Assembly: GCA_023412745.1 (NCBI GenBank)
Contig: JAEZBZ010000276.1
Location: 1 to 63,817 of the forward strand
DNA from: Pseudomonadota bacterium
GTDB lineage: Bacteria > Pseudomonadota > Alphaproteobacteria > Rhizobiales > Hyphomicrobiaceae
DNA: 63,817 nucleotides
Direction of reading: 5' to 3'
Part shown: positions 7,840 to 17,470 of the stretch, piece by piece
Numbering within the stretch: position 1 is the first letter of the stretch
Layout: every line of letters starts with the position of its first letter
Made by a program: the position numbers and the translations under genes
Notes under the pieces: generated by a model
Databases searched by the model: none
What the model was told of the DNA's origin: nothing
Seen by the model: only the letters and a program-made list of their open reading frames with translations

Positions 7840-9852
7840 GTGGTCGATACGACGCAAGTCACGGACATGACACAACTGAAGGACTGGCGCTTTTCCGTCG
7901 ACCGGGAAGGCATCGCCTGGGCCATCTTCGACCGGGAAGGCGAGAGCGCCAATGCGCTCGGCCGGCGGCCGCTTGAGGAGTTAGGCGCCATCGTCCAACA
8001 CGTCGAGGGGCTGGCGGGGTCGGGGCAAGTCTCCGGCCTTGTCATGATGTCCGGCAAGGAGAAGAGCTTCATCGTCGGCGCTGACATCCGCGAATTCGAT
8101 CAGCTCGACACCGAGACCAAGGTCATCGAGGCGATCCGGCCGGTCAACATGATGCTCGACCGCATCGAGCGCCTGCCGGTGCCGGTGGTGTGCGCCATCC
8201 ACGGCGCCTGCGTGGGCGGCGGCCTGGAACTGGCCCTTGCCTGCCACTACCGCATCGCCACGCGCGATGACGCCACCCGCGTCGGCTTCCCTGAAGTCAA
8301 GCTTGGCCTGTTCCCCGGCTTCAACGGCACGGCGCGTTCGATCCGCCTGGCCGGCGCGCTGTCGGCGATGCAGAACATGCTCACCGGCTCGATGCTGCGC
8401 GCGCCCGTTGCCCGGGCGCTCGGCTATATCGACGAACTGGTGCCGAGCCGTCTGAACCTGCGCTGGGCCGCGCGCAAGGCGGTGCTCCAAAAGCGCAAAT
8501 CGAAACCGGCCGGATGGCTGAAAGCGATGCTGGCGCAGTGGCCGGCGCGCGGCCTGCTCGCCAACAAGATGCGCACCGAGACGCGTAAGAAGGTGCGCGA
8601 GGATCATTATCCCTCGCCGTTCCGTCTGATCGACCTGTTCGAGACCCACGGCGGCAATCTGGAAGCGCTGAAGCAGGCGGAAACGCGTGCCTTCGCGCCG
8701 CTGATGATCAGCGATACCTCGCGTAATCTGCGTCGCGCGTTCCGCCTGTTGGAGCTTCTGAAGGCGCAGGCACCGAAGGGCCTCGATTGGAAGCCGCTGC
8801 GCGTTCACGTGATCGGTGCCGGCACCATGGGCGCCGACATCGCCGGCTGGTGCGTCGCCTCCGGCATGGAGGTGTCGCTGCAGGATATCTCGGCCGAGCA
8901 GATCAAGCGCGGCATCGACGCTCAGGGTAAGCTGTTCGCGCGCAAGTTCAAGACCAAGGCGCAGCGCGATGCAGCCAAGGCGCGCCTGATCGCCGATCCG
9001 CAGGGCAAGAACATCGGCCGCGTCGACGTGGTCATCGAGGCTATCGTCGAGAAGCTTGAGGTCAAGCAGGAGCTTTTCAAGTCCATCGAGGGCAAGCTGA
9101 AGCCCGGAGCTGTGCTGGCGACCAATACCTCCTCGATCATGATTGAGGAGATCGCGCGTGCGCTTGCCGATCCGGGCCGCCTGATCGGCATCCATTTCTT
9201 CAATCCGGTCGCAAAGATGCCGCTGGTGGAAGTGGTGCGCGGCGCCGGCACCCGCGACAGTGAGATAGAGAAGGGCGCGAAGTTCGTCACCGCGATCGAC
9301 AAGTTTCCGCTGGTGGTGAAGAGTGTGCCGGGGTTCCTGGTCAATCGCGTGCTGGCGCCCTACCTGATGGGCGCGATGCAGCGGCTCCAGGCCGGTGAGG
9401 AAAAGGAGCGCATCGACGAGGCGGCGCGCGCGTTCGGCATGCCGATGGGTCCGATAGAACTCGCCGATACCGTCGGCCTCGACATCTGCGCCCACGTTGG
9501 CAAGATCCTCGGCTTGGCGAGCGACAACTCCGAACTCGACCGCATGGTGGCGCAGGGCAAGCTCGGCAAAAAGACCGGCGAGGGTTTCTACGTTTGGAAG
9601 GACGGCAAGCCGCAGAAGGCCGTCAAAACCTACGACAAGGCGGGGCTTGAACGTCTCGGCCGTGAACTGATCGAGCCGCTGATCGCGGAATGCGAACGCT
9701 GCCTCGACGAAGGCGTCGTCGCGAATGCCGATCTGGTCGATGCCGGCGTGATTTTCGGCACCGGCTTCGCACCGTTCCGTGGCGGTCCGCTGCATTATCG
9801 CGCCAGTACGCAAGGCGGCGTGGTGGGCGAACCGCGCGCGGCCGCCGAATAG
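7840..9852 (+). CDS. fadJ: fatty-acid oxidation multifunctional protein: enoyl-CoA hydratase / 3-hydroxyacyl-CoA dehydrogenase
   Basis: This 670-residue fusion carries an N-terminal crotonase domain (oxyanion region IVGADIREFD and GACVGGGLELALAC, about residues 80-130) and a C-terminal NAD-binding dehydrogenase domain (VIGAGTMGADIAGW, about residues 324-337; HFFNPVAKMPLVEVV later). It hydrates enoyl-CoA and oxidises the 3-hydroxy product. The start is the GTG at 7840, because AAGGAGG ends 6 bases upstream; the frame stays open further upstream inside fadE but without a site. The next gene, fadI, starts 83 bases downstream. Some copies of this family are called FadB; the pairing with a FadI-like thiolase and the gene order favour FadJ. 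Confidence 0.92.
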   Translation: MVDTTQVTDMTQLKDWRFSVDREGIAWAIFDREGESANALGRRPLEELGAIVQHVEGLAGSGQVSGLVMMSGKEKSFIVGADIREFDQLDTETKVIEAIRPVNMMLDRIERLPVPVVCAIHGACVGGGLELALACHYRIATRDDATRVGFPEVKLGLFPGFNGTARSIRLAGALSAMQNMLTGSMLRAPVARALGYIDELVPSRLNLRWAARKAVLQKRKSKPAGWLKAMLAQWPARGLLANKMRTETRKKVREDHYPSPFRLIDLFETHGGNLEALKQAETRAFAPLMISDTSRNLRRAFRLLELLKAQAPKGLDWKPLRVHVIGAGTMGADIAGWCVASGMEVSLQDISAEQIKRGIDAQGKLFARKFKTKAQRDAAKARLIADPQGKNIGRVDVVIEAIVEKLEVKQELFKSIEGKLKPGAVLATNTSSIMIEEIARALADPGRLIGIHFFNPVAKMPLVEVVRGAGTRDSEIEKGAKFVTAIDKFPLVVKSVPGFLVNRVLAPYLMGAMQRLQAGEEKERIDEAARAFGMPMGPIELADTVGLDICAHVGKILGLASDNSELDRMVAQGKLGKKTGEGFYVWKDGKPQKAVKTYDKAGLERLGRELIEPLIAECERCLDEGVVANADLVDAGVIFGTGFAPFRGGPLHYRASTQGGVVGEPRAAAE

Positions 9853-9935
9853 ATCTGGTCTCTCTCCGGCAGCGGGGGGAAGCTTATGGACTTGGCCTGC
9901 TCGCCGTGCGAGCGGGATCTGACAGGAGCAAAGTG

Positions 9936-11240
9936 ATGGCTCAATCTCTTCGCCGTGTTGCTGTGCTGGGCGGTGTGCGCATCCCGTTCTGCCGGTCAAA
10001 TACGCTGTACGCCGATCTGTCCAACCTCGAAATGATGACCGCCGTGCTCAATGGCATGGTCGACAAGTATCATCTCGAAGGCGAGCACATCGACGAAGTG
10101 ATAGGCGGTGCGGTGGTCAGCCACTCGAAGGATTGGAACATCGCGCGCGAAGCCGTGCTCGGCACCAAGCTGGCGCCCTCCACGCCTGGCATCACCATGG
10201 TGCAGGCGTGCGGCACCAGCCTGCAGGCGGCCATGAGCATCGCGGGCAATATCGCGTCGGGGCAGATCGAATGCGGTATTGCGATGGGTTCGGACACCAC
10301 GTCCGACGCGCCGATCGTGTTTTCCAAGCGTTTCGCCAATCGGCTGACGCAGATGACCCAGAAGAAGTCGATGTGGGACAAGATCAAGGTGTTCAAGGGC
10401 CTGTCGCCCGCCGAACTGGCGCCGCAGCCGCCATCCGTCGGCGAGCCGCGCACAGGGCTCAACATGGGCCAGCACACCGAGCTGATGGCGCAGGACTACA
10501 ACATCCCGCGCAGCGAGCAGGACCAGTTCGCCTACGAAAGCCACAAGAAGGCCGCCGAGGCCTATGCGTCGGGCTATCAGGATGATCTGATCATCCCGTG
10601 CGCCGGCGTGTTCCGCGACAACAACCTTCGCGAGGACATCGACCTTGAAAAGCTGGCGACGCTGAAGCCCGCGTTCGACAAAACGGGCCGCGGCACGCTG
10701 ACGGCGGCCAACTCGACGCCGCTGACCGATGGCGCGGCCGGGGTGCTGCTGGCATCGGAGGAGTGGGCGGCAAAGCACGGATTGCCGGTGCTGGCCTACC
10801 TGACCTTCTACCAGACGGCGGCCAATAACTTCGTCGGCGGTGACGGTCTGCTGATGGCCCCGACGATCGCCGTCTCGCAGATGCTGGATCGCGCGGGGCT
10901 AAAGCTGCAGGATTTCGATTTCTACGAGATCCACGAGGCGTTCGCCGCGCAGGTTCTGGCGACGCTGAAGGCATGGGAGGATCCCGAGTATTGTCGCAAG
11001 GTGCTGGGCAAGGATCACCCGCTCGGCGCCATCGACCGCGCGAAACTCAACGTCAAGGGCTCGTCGCTGGCCTACGGGCATCCGTTCGCCGCAACCGGCG
11101 CCCGGATCGTCGCCAACCTCGCCAAGATACTGCATGAGAACGGCGGACGTGGCTTGATTTCCGTTTGCACAGCCGGGGGCATGGGTGTTGCAGCTATCAT
11201 GGAGAGCCCACGCGCGGCTAATATGCAAATCGCTGCCTAA
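9936..11240 (+). CDS. fadI: acetyl-CoA acyltransferase (3-ketoacyl-CoA thiolase)
   Basis: The 434-residue thiolase has the nucleophile cysteine in VQACGTSLQAA (about Cys90), the GxNxxGGxxAxGHPxGATGAR-type block near the C-terminus (LAYGHPFAATGARIV) and the second active-site cysteine in SVCTAGGMGVA. Length near 435 fits FadI rather than the 390-residue FadA. It cleaves 3-ketoacyl-CoA to acetyl-CoA and a shortened acyl-CoA, completing the cycle begun by fadE and fadJ. The ATG at 9936 has CAGGAG 7 bases upstream. It ends 23 bases before the methyltransferase gene. Confidence 0.93.
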   Translation: MAQSLRRVAVLGGVRIPFCRSNTLYADLSNLEMMTAVLNGMVDKYHLEGEHIDEVIGGAVVSHSKDWNIAREAVLGTKLAPSTPGITMVQACGTSLQAAMSIAGNIASGQIECGIAMGSDTTSDAPIVFSKRFANRLTQMTQKKSMWDKIKVFKGLSPAELAPQPPSVGEPRTGLNMGQHTELMAQDYNIPRSEQDQFAYESHKKAAEAYASGYQDDLIIPCAGVFRDNNLREDIDLEKLATLKPAFDKTGRGTLTAANSTPLTDGAAGVLLASEEWAAKHGLPVLAYLTFYQTAANNFVGGDGLLMAPTIAVSQMLDRAGLKLQDFDFYEIHEAFAAQVLATLKAWEDPEYCRKVLGKDHPLGAIDRAKLNVKGSSLAYGHPFAATGARIVANLAKILHENGGRGLISVCTAGGMGVAAIMESPRAANMQIAA

Positions 11241-11263
11241 TACCAACACCGGCGGGGGATTGC

Positions 11264-12568
11264 ATGAGCAAGAGCGAACGTCAGCTTGCGGCTGCGCGCC
11301 AGTTGATCGGCATGGTGGCCGATCAGCTTGATCTGGACGCCTCCGTGCGGCTGTGGGACGGCTCGCGCGTGCCGCTGGGGCGCGATGTCAAAGGGCCGTT
11401 CGAGATTTCGATCGCGGGACCGGGTGTTATCGGGGCGCTGCTGCGCCGGCCGTCGCTCGACAACATCATCCGCCACTACATCGATGGCCTGATCGATTTC
11501 CGCGGCGGCACGCTGATCGACTTCGGCCTGCAACTGGAACGCGGCCGCCGCTCGGCCAAGCTGAAGGGGCTGAGCAAACTCACGCTGCTGCGGTCGCTGT
11601 CGTCGTTCCTGCTGGAGCCTGCGACCAAGCCGCAGGACGCGCACGGTTTCGATGGCGAGATCACCGGCCGGTCACAGAAGAAGCGCGACAACAAAGCGTT
11701 CGTGCAGTTCCACTACGACCTGTCGAACGACTTCTACGCGCTCTTCCTCGATCCTGAGATGGTCTACTCCTGCGCCTATTACACGGATTGGCAAAACGAT
11801 CTCGCCACCGCGCAGTACGACAAGCTGGAGATGATCTGCCGGAAGTTGCGGCTGAAGCCCGGCGATCGGTTTCTCGACATCGGCTGCGGCTGGGGCGGGT
11901 TGGTCTGCCACGCGGCCCGGCATCATGGCGTGATGGCGCACGGCATTACGCTGTCGCAAGAACAACTCGATTTCGCGCGCGAGAAGGTGGCGCGACTCGG
12001 TCTTGGCGACAAGATCACTCTCGAACTGAAGGACTATGCATCGGTCGAGGGCAAGTTCGACAAGATCGCCTCGATCGGTATGTACGAGCATATTGGCCTC
12101 GCCAACATTCCGAAGTACATGGGCAAGGTGCGTTCGCTGCTGACCGAGGACGGGCTGTTCCTCAATCACGCGATTTCGCGCCGCGCGCCGAAGCAATCCT
12201 GGCGGGGCCGGCGCATGCGTCCCGAGCAACGCGCGATTGCAAAATACATCTTCCCCGGCGGCGAACTGGACGACATCGGACATTCGGCCGTGGCAATGGA
12301 GCGCGCCGGTTTCGAGGTCAACGACATCGAAGCCTGGCGGCTGCACTATGCGCGCACCTGCCGGCTGTGGTGCGAGCGCCTGACCGCCGAACGCGAGAAG
12401 GCGATCGCCTACGTTGGCGAGGAGAAGTATCGTATCTGGGTGGTGTATCTCGCCGGCGTCTCGCTGGCGTTCACGCGCGGTACGCTGCGTATCTATCAGA
12501 CGCTGGCCAGCCGCAATGCCAAGGGCCCGTCGCCTCTGCCGCCGACGCGCGCCGATCTGTATCGCTAA
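11264..12568 (+). CDS. cyclopropane-fatty-acyl-phospholipid synthase family methyltransferase
   Basis: The 434-residue protein has an N-terminal region of about 130 residues, then VQFHYDLSNDFYALFLD, a hallmark of the CFA synthase family, and an SAM-binding motif FLDIGCGWGGL (around residue 205), followed by GMYEHIGLAN and a C-terminal RLHYARTCRLW region. Such enzymes transfer a methylene or methyl group from SAM to unsaturated acyl chains in membrane lipids. A purine-rich GGGGG stretch precedes the ATG. Being the fourth gene of the beta-oxidation set links lipid modification to fatty-acid use; the exact product (cyclopropane or other) cannot be told from sequence. Confidence 0.88.
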   Translation: MSKSERQLAAARQLIGMVADQLDLDASVRLWDGSRVPLGRDVKGPFEISIAGPGVIGALLRRPSLDNIIRHYIDGLIDFRGGTLIDFGLQLERGRRSAKLKGLSKLTLLRSLSSFLLEPATKPQDAHGFDGEITGRSQKKRDNKAFVQFHYDLSNDFYALFLDPEMVYSCAYYTDWQNDLATAQYDKLEMICRKLRLKPGDRFLDIGCGWGGLVCHAARHHGVMAHGITLSQEQLDFAREKVARLGLGDKITLELKDYASVEGKFDKIASIGMYEHIGLANIPKYMGKVRSLLTEDGLFLNHAISRRAPKQSWRGRRMRPEQRAIAKYIFPGGELDDIGHSAVAMERAGFEVNDIEAWRLHYARTCRLWCERLTAEREKAIAYVGEEKYRIWVVYLAGVSLAFTRGTLRIYQTLASRNAKGPSPLPPTRADLYR

Positions 12569-12690
12569 GTCGCGGGAAAACCTCTGCTTTGCCCAACTGA
12601 CGCTCAATTTCTGGTTGATTGTTGCGCATGGAACCAACCAGCAGCGGCGGCGTTGGTGGGTAGTTTTTGGGTAAAGAGGGCAAACTACTG

Positions 12691-12936
12691 ATGACGTTGA
12701 CGACTTTGGCTCGCGACCGCGAACAGAGTGCTCTCCGCGATCACTCATGCAGCACATTTGACCTCAACACAGCCTCACCGGATCTTCTGGCGGGTGTATC
12801 GGATGTCGGCCCGGCACGCGTTCAGGCCCTGGTTCAGCGTCGGCCGTTTCGCAATTGGGAAGACGTGGAGCGCGTTCCGGGGATCAGCGAGAGCATCATC
12901 GAGCGTTTGAAGCGCGGTGGTCTCTGCCTGGAGTAG
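12691..12936 (+). CDS. small helix-hairpin-helix protein (ComEA-like domain)
   Basis: The 81-residue protein contains a helix-hairpin-helix pair: DLNTASPDLLAGVSDVGPAR and then WEDVERVPGISESIIERLK, the pattern of ComEA/competence-type DNA-binding domains. No signal peptide or membrane segment is seen, so it is not a full ComEA. The ATG at 12691 has AGAGGG about 10 bases upstream; an in-frame TTG at 12667 would add eight residues. It stands alone, 122 bases after the methyltransferase. DNA binding is likely; what it does is unknown. Confidence 0.75.
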   Translation: MTLTTLARDREQSALRDHSCSTFDLNTASPDLLAGVSDVGPARVQALVQRRPFRNWEDVERVPGISESIIERLKRGGLCLE

Positions 12937-13091
12937 GCGTTTCTTAAATTGAGCTACAGCAGTTGCGCCGTGGCGATTTCAGCACTGAATTCGCTGCGGC
13001 GCAGCACGGCTATTTGTCGACAGCGGTGATGACGTCAGTCATGGTGATGCAGGGATAGTAGATCCCTTGTCGCTCCAGCCTGAATCATCCG

Positions 13092-14312
13092 GTGACCCAG
13101 CAGCCTTCCACGATGCGCGCGCTTTTTGCCGTGCCCGACTACCGACTCCTGTGGTTCAACGGCGCCGCGGTTGGCATGGCGCGTTGGCTTGAATTCCTTG
13201 CGCTCGGCGTGTTCGCCTACGAGGTAACCGGATCGCCGCAACTCGTGGCACTGGTCGCGATCGTGCGCATGGTGCCGTACATGCTGCTCGGCTTTCTGGT
13301 CGGCGCGTTGGCGGACTATCTCGATCGCCGCCGCATGCTGATGATCGCCTACTTCCTGGCCTTCCTGGCGACGGCCGTGATGGCTCTGATCGCCGCGGCC
13401 GGGTTGGCTGGCTATGGTATAGTCCTGACCAGCGCCATCATCAGTGGGTTGCTGTGGACCACTGATATGCCGCTCAGACGGCAGTTGATGATGGAAGCCG
13501 CCGGGCCGCAATACATCACCGCCGCCAGCAGCTTCGACAGCTCGACCATGTTCACGATGCGCGCGCTGGGGCCGCTGCTCGGGGGACTGGTGTATCAATG
13601 GCTGGGCATCACCGGCATCTTTGGTTTGAGCACGATCGTTTATTTGATCTGCTTCGTGCTGTCGGCCAGCCTTGAATTGCCCAACAGCGCGCCGCGGCCA
13701 TCCACTGCCGGCACGCGGCCGTCGCCGTTTGCAATCCTCATTCCGCCGCCTGAATTGCTGCGCAGTCGACCGCTGCTGATCGTGCTCGGCATCACGGTGG
13801 TGTTCAATATCTGGTGTTTCCCAGTCATCAGCATGGTGCCGGTGATCGGTGAGCGGGAGTTTGCCCTGTCCCCGGTCGGCATCGGAGCGCTGTCATCGTG
13901 CGAAGGCATCGGCGGCACCATCGGCGCGATTGTGATAGGTATGCTGGCGGGGCAGCGGTCGCTGTTCCGCCTTTACTATTTCGGCACGCTCAGTTTCGTC
14001 GCGCTGCTGCTGCTCATGTCGGCTTGGCTGACGCTCAGCGTGGCGGCGTTCTGCCTGTTCATGATCGGCGTCGCGTCTGCTGGCTTCGCGGCGAGCCAGT
14101 ATGCCCTGGTCTACACTATGGCGCCGCCGGAGATGCGCGGTCGCGCCACCGGATTCCTGGCCGTCTTCATCGGCACCTCGACCATCGGTTTTTATAATAC
14201 GGGCTGGCTTTTCGACCGCTTTGAAACCGTCGATGCGCTGCGCATCATGGCGATCCAGGGTATCGTGCCGCTGCTCATTCTCGGCGCGTTGTGGCTGAGA
14301 ACGAAGCGCTGA
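13092..14312 (+). CDS. MFS transporter
   Basis: The protein of about 406 residues has around 11-12 hydrophobic segments spread along its length and the loop DYLDRRRMLM between helices 2 and 3, the major facilitator signature. The sequence ALFAVPDYRLLWFNGA at the start is typical of EntS/permease-like exporters. It is probably a drug or siderophore-type exporter; the substrate is not predictable. The GTG at 13092 and the ATG at 13113 are both possible starts, neither with a clear ribosome site. It is a single gene and converges on the sugar dehydrogenase, 20 bases apart. Confidence 0.87.
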   Translation: MTQQPSTMRALFAVPDYRLLWFNGAAVGMARWLEFLALGVFAYEVTGSPQLVALVAIVRMVPYMLLGFLVGALADYLDRRRMLMIAYFLAFLATAVMALIAAAGLAGYGIVLTSAIISGLLWTTDMPLRRQLMMEAAGPQYITAASSFDSSTMFTMRALGPLLGGLVYQWLGITGIFGLSTIVYLICFVLSASLELPNSAPRPSTAGTRPSPFAILIPPPELLRSRPLLIVLGITVVFNIWCFPVISMVPVIGEREFALSPVGIGALSSCEGIGGTIGAIVIGMLAGQRSLFRLYYFGTLSFVALLLLMSAWLTLSVAAFCLFMIGVASAGFAASQYALVYTMAPPEMRGRATGFLAVFIGTSTIGFYNTGWLFDRFETVDALRIMAIQGIVPLLILGALWLRTKR

Positions 14313-14332
14313 TCCGCGCTATGCTTGGCAGG

Positions 14333-15553
14333 CTATTTGCCAACGCCGCCGCCGTAGCCCGGCGGTCCGGGTGCGAAGCCGGTTGCTTCCGGCTCTTGCG
14401 GCACCAGCCGTAGCACCTCGCCGTTCTCATGATCGGTGATGAGCCAGATCGCGCCATCCTTATCCACCTGCACGTCGCGGATGCGGCGTTCGAGCGGAAT
14501 GATTTCCTCGGCAGTCACCTTGCCATCCTCGATGCGGGTGCGAACCAGCCCGTGCGCGGTCAGGCTCCCATGCAGCAGATTACCCGCCCACATGGGAAAC
14601 CGGCTGCCGTCATAGACCGCCAGGCCGGAGGGGGTGATCGGGCGCTGCCAGATATGAACCGGCGGCTGCATGCCTTCGACATAGGCGCCATTGCCGATCG
14701 GTGCCCCGGATTCATCGACGCCGCCGGTCTGGATCGGCCAGCCATAGTTCAGGCCGGGTTTGATCTGGTTGATCTCATCGCCACCTTTCGGGCCATGATC
14801 GCTGACCCACAGCGCGCCGGTGCGCGGTTCGATCGCCATGCCTTGGACGTTGCGATGTCCCCACGAATAGATCATCTCGTTTTTGCCGTCCTGCTCGACA
14901 AATGGGTTGTCAGGCGGCGTATAACCCTCGTCGGTGATGCGGACGATCGAGCCCGCGTGGTCGGTCAAATCCTGCGCGCGTGACATCTTCTGTCGATCGC
15001 CAACGGACAGCAGAATGTTGTTGGTTCCCGGCTCGAATACGAAGCGGCCGCCGAAGTGCATGCCGCTCGAGTCATGCACGTTCATCGAGTAGATGATTTC
15101 CACGTCATCAAGGCTAGGCGGGCCGCCGGTATCGCTGAGCCGTCCGCGGGCCAAGGCCGTTCCGGCGCCCTCAGATGAGGGCTGGGAGAAGCTCAGGTAA
15201 ACGAGGCGATTGCGCGCAAAATCGGGGTGCAGGGCAACGTGGAACAGCCCGCCCTGGCTCAGCTCGTCCGGGCCCTGATAGCGATAGACGTCCGGCACGT
15301 GCTCGACCGGCTCTGACAGCTCGCCAATCCCATTGCCGATCCGTAGTTGGCCGGAGTTGCGCTCTGTCACGAGGAACCGGCCATCGGGCAGCAGGGCCAA
15401 AGCCCACGGATGGTCGAGGCCGCTGGCGATCGTGTCGACGCGGACACGGACGAGATCGGTGTCGACGGTCCGCTGACCCTCAGCCCACGCCGGGACGAAG
15501 CCGAGAGCGGCCATCGATGTGGCTATCAGCGCCGAAACGATGGCGCTTCGCAT
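14333..15553 (-). CDS. PQQ-dependent sugar dehydrogenase (soluble glucose/sorbosone dehydrogenase family)
   Basis: The 406-residue protein starts with a signal peptide (MRSAIVSALIATS to AWAEG, 26 residues) and folds as a six-bladed propeller: HPWALALLPDGRFLVTERN, then LSQGGLFHVALHPDF, DSSGMHFGGRFVFEPG, and YSWGHRNVQG. These are the usual blocks of the soluble aldose-sugar dehydrogenases that bind PQQ and calcium in the periplasm and oxidise sugars. The ATG at 15553 is chosen because GGAG lies 6 bases upstream and it gives a clean signal peptide; a longer frame upstream has no support. No PQQ synthesis gene is in the window. Confidence 0.88.
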   Translation of the reverse strand: MRSAIVSALIATSMAALGFVPAWAEGQRTVDTDLVRVRVDTIASGLDHPWALALLPDGRFLVTERNSGQLRIGNGIGELSEPVEHVPDVYRYQGPDELSQGGLFHVALHPDFARNRLVYLSFSQPSSEGAGTALARGRLSDTGGPPSLDDVEIIYSMNVHDSSGMHFGGRFVFEPGTNNILLSVGDRQKMSRAQDLTDHAGSIVRITDEGYTPPDNPFVEQDGKNEMIYSWGHRNVQGMAIEPRTGALWVSDHGPKGGDEINQIKPGLNYGWPIQTGGVDESGAPIGNGAYVEGMQPPVHIWQRPITPSGLAVYDGSRFPMWAGNLLHGSLTAHGLVRTRIEDGKVTAEEIIPLERRIRDVQVDKDGAIWLITDHENGEVLRLVPQEPEATGFAPGPPGYGGGVGK

Positions 15554-15958
15554 GCACAACTCCATCTCAGTCCACCACCAATATTGTCGTCGGAGAACTC
15601 GGGGCGTTGGGCTCGGTTCCCTACGCACACACGCGTCGCGGCTGCGGTGTGGGTATGCCTTTCGGTGGGGGGACATGGCGAATGCCCGCCGCGTTTCATC
15701 GCTTGGTGTAGGCGCAGATCCGCCGGCGGAAGCGGCCAATCAACCGTACGGCGCGGTATCCCAGTAACCCATGCAATGCAGGCGGGCATACCGACAGGTG
15801 TTTGGCGGAGCGAGGGACGATCAGCGGTAGGCCGAGCCGGTGGCTATCGACAGCAGCGGTATGCGGGCCTGCCGGAACGAACGACGCGCGCGTTGCCGCG
15901 CGCGTCTGGGCTCCATGGGAGCGAGTGGCATGGGCGGACAAGTGCCCGCCCGCGGAAG
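15554..15958. other. 405-base gap between sugar dehydrogenase and tctA
   Basis: No convincing gene is seen on either strand. The gap holds the promoter side of the sugar dehydrogenase and the strong hairpin at 15883-15906. Confidence 0.5.
15883..15906 (-). terminator. perfect 10-bp hairpin downstream of tctA
   Basis: GACGCGCGCG (15883-15892) pairs with CGCGCGCGTC (15897-15906) across a TTGC loop. It lies 53 bases after the tctA stop. There is no T run beyond a loose GTTCGTT on the reverse strand, so it may be a transcript-end or stabilising hairpin rather than a classic terminator. Confidence 0.5.
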
Positions 15959-17458
15959 TCAACCTTGTTCCGCCGGGGCGGGTTTGGCGAACATCGGACG
16001 GCTCAGCATGTAGGCCCATAGAACCAGCGTCAGGACGCCGAGCGTTCCAGCGATCGGCCGTGAGAAGAAGCCGAGAATATCGCCGTCCGCCTTGATCATG
16101 GAGGTCATGAAGCTTTGCTCGAACAGTTCGCCGAGCACCAACCCGAGAATAATCGGCCCCACGGGGAAACCATTCTCCTCCAGTATCCAGCCGAACACGC
16201 CCAGGATGAGCATGATGATGACGCCATAGATCGAGTTGGTCATGGCGTAGGCCCCAACCATGCAGAAGATCAGGATGATCGGCAGCAGGATGTTGCGCGG
16301 TGTGCGCAGGGTCTGCTTGGCCAGCTTGATGCCGGCCCAGCCTACTGGAAGCATCAGCAGGTTGGCGAGAATGAAAATCATGAATACCGCATAGATGAGC
16401 TGCGGGTTTTCCAGGAACAGCGACGGACCCGGGTTCATGTTCTTCATGTAAAGCACGCCGATGACGATCGCCGTGATCGAATCGCCAGGGATGCCGAACA
16501 CCAGTGCCGGAATCCAGGCTGCCGCCACGGACGAGTTATTCGCGGACGTCGAGTCGACAATGCCCTCGATGTGTCCCTTGCCGAACTTTTCCGGCTCCTT
16601 CGAGAACTTCTTGGACACTGCATAGGAGATCCAGGCCGCAATGTCGGCGCCGGCGCCCGGCAGCGCACCGATCGCGGTGCCGATCGCCGAACCACGCAGG
16701 AAGTTGGGCCAATAAATGCGCCAGACTTGGCCGATACCTTTGAAGATGTTTCCGACCGACTGCTTCACGAGCTCGCCGGCCTGATCGATGGTCGTGATGT
16801 TGCGCAGCAGTTCCGAGATCGCGAATAGGCCGATCATGGCCGGAATGAAGCTGACGCCCTGAAGCAGCTCGACTGATCCGAACGTGAAGCGCGGTTGCCC
16901 GGCAGCCGGATCGATACCGACCGTCGCGATGGCCAGGCCGATCAGCAGGCTGGTAAAGCCCTTCAGCGGATCGGACTGCGCGATGAACGTGGCGCAGGTC
17001 AAACCGAGGCCTGCCAGCCAGAAGTACTCAAAGGACGAGAAGTTGAGTGCGATTTCCGCGAGCATCGGCGCCGCGACGATCAGGATCGCGACACCGAACA
17101 ATCCGCCGATGGCCGAGAACACGAGGTTGACGCCAAGGCATAGATCAAGCTGGCCCTTGCGGGTCATTTGATAGGCGTCGTCGGCGTAGGCGGCGGAGGC
17201 TGGCGTGCCGGGGATGCGTAGCATGGCGGCGGGAATATCGCCGGCAAAGATGGCCATTGCCGTTGCGGTTACGATGGCGCCGATGGCTGGCACGGGCGGC
17301 ATGAAGAAGGTGACCGGAACCAGCAGTGCCGTTGCCATCGTGGCAGTGAGGCCTGGGACCGAACCTACAAAGATACCGAAGATAGCTGCGAACAGGCAGA
17401 CCCACAGCACGTGCGGATCAAACACCAGGGCGGCCGCTTGAAAGAGGATATCGATCAT
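15959..17458 (-). CDS. tctA: tripartite tricarboxylate transporter, large membrane subunit TctA
   Basis: The 499-residue protein is almost wholly hydrophobic with about 12 membrane segments. It carries GIFVGSVPGLTATMATALL near residue 30 and a repeated GALPGAGADIAAWISYA near residue 260, the duplicated signature of the TctA family. It forms the transport channel with TctB and takes carboxylated substrates from the periplasmic binder TctC. It is the last gene of the leftward set tctC-tctB-tctA, 12 bases after tctB. Substrates of such systems include citrate, tricarballylate and aromatic acids such as terephthalate; nothing here decides which. Confidence 0.95.
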   Translation of the reverse strand: MIDILFQAAALVFDPHVLWVCLFAAIFGIFVGSVPGLTATMATALLVPVTFFMPPVPAIGAIVTATAMAIFAGDIPAAMLRIPGTPASAAYADDAYQMTRKGQLDLCLGVNLVFSAIGGLFGVAILIVAAPMLAEIALNFSSFEYFWLAGLGLTCATFIAQSDPLKGFTSLLIGLAIATVGIDPAAGQPRFTFGSVELLQGVSFIPAMIGLFAISELLRNITTIDQAGELVKQSVGNIFKGIGQVWRIYWPNFLRGSAIGTAIGALPGAGADIAAWISYAVSKKFSKEPEKFGKGHIEGIVDSTSANNSSVAAAWIPALVFGIPGDSITAIVIGVLYMKNMNPGPSLFLENPQLIYAVFMIFILANLLMLPVGWAGIKLAKQTLRTPRNILLPIILIFCMVGAYAMTNSIYGVIIMLILGVFGWILEENGFPVGPIILGLVLGELFEQSFMTSMIKADGDILGFFSRPIAGTLGVLTLVLWAYMLSRPMFAKPAPAEQG

Positions 17459-17470
17459 GTGCGCTGGACC

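Noticed and set aside
9690..9935. N-terminal extension of fadI inside fadJ.
   Set aside because: Arg-rich shadow text; CAGGAG before the ATG at 9936 decides.
7981..9999. Long reverse open frame (over 650 codons) across fadJ.
   Set aside because: It is antisense to a well-supported fusion enzyme, rich in His/Arg/Gln as expected for the reverse of GC-rich coding, with no domain.
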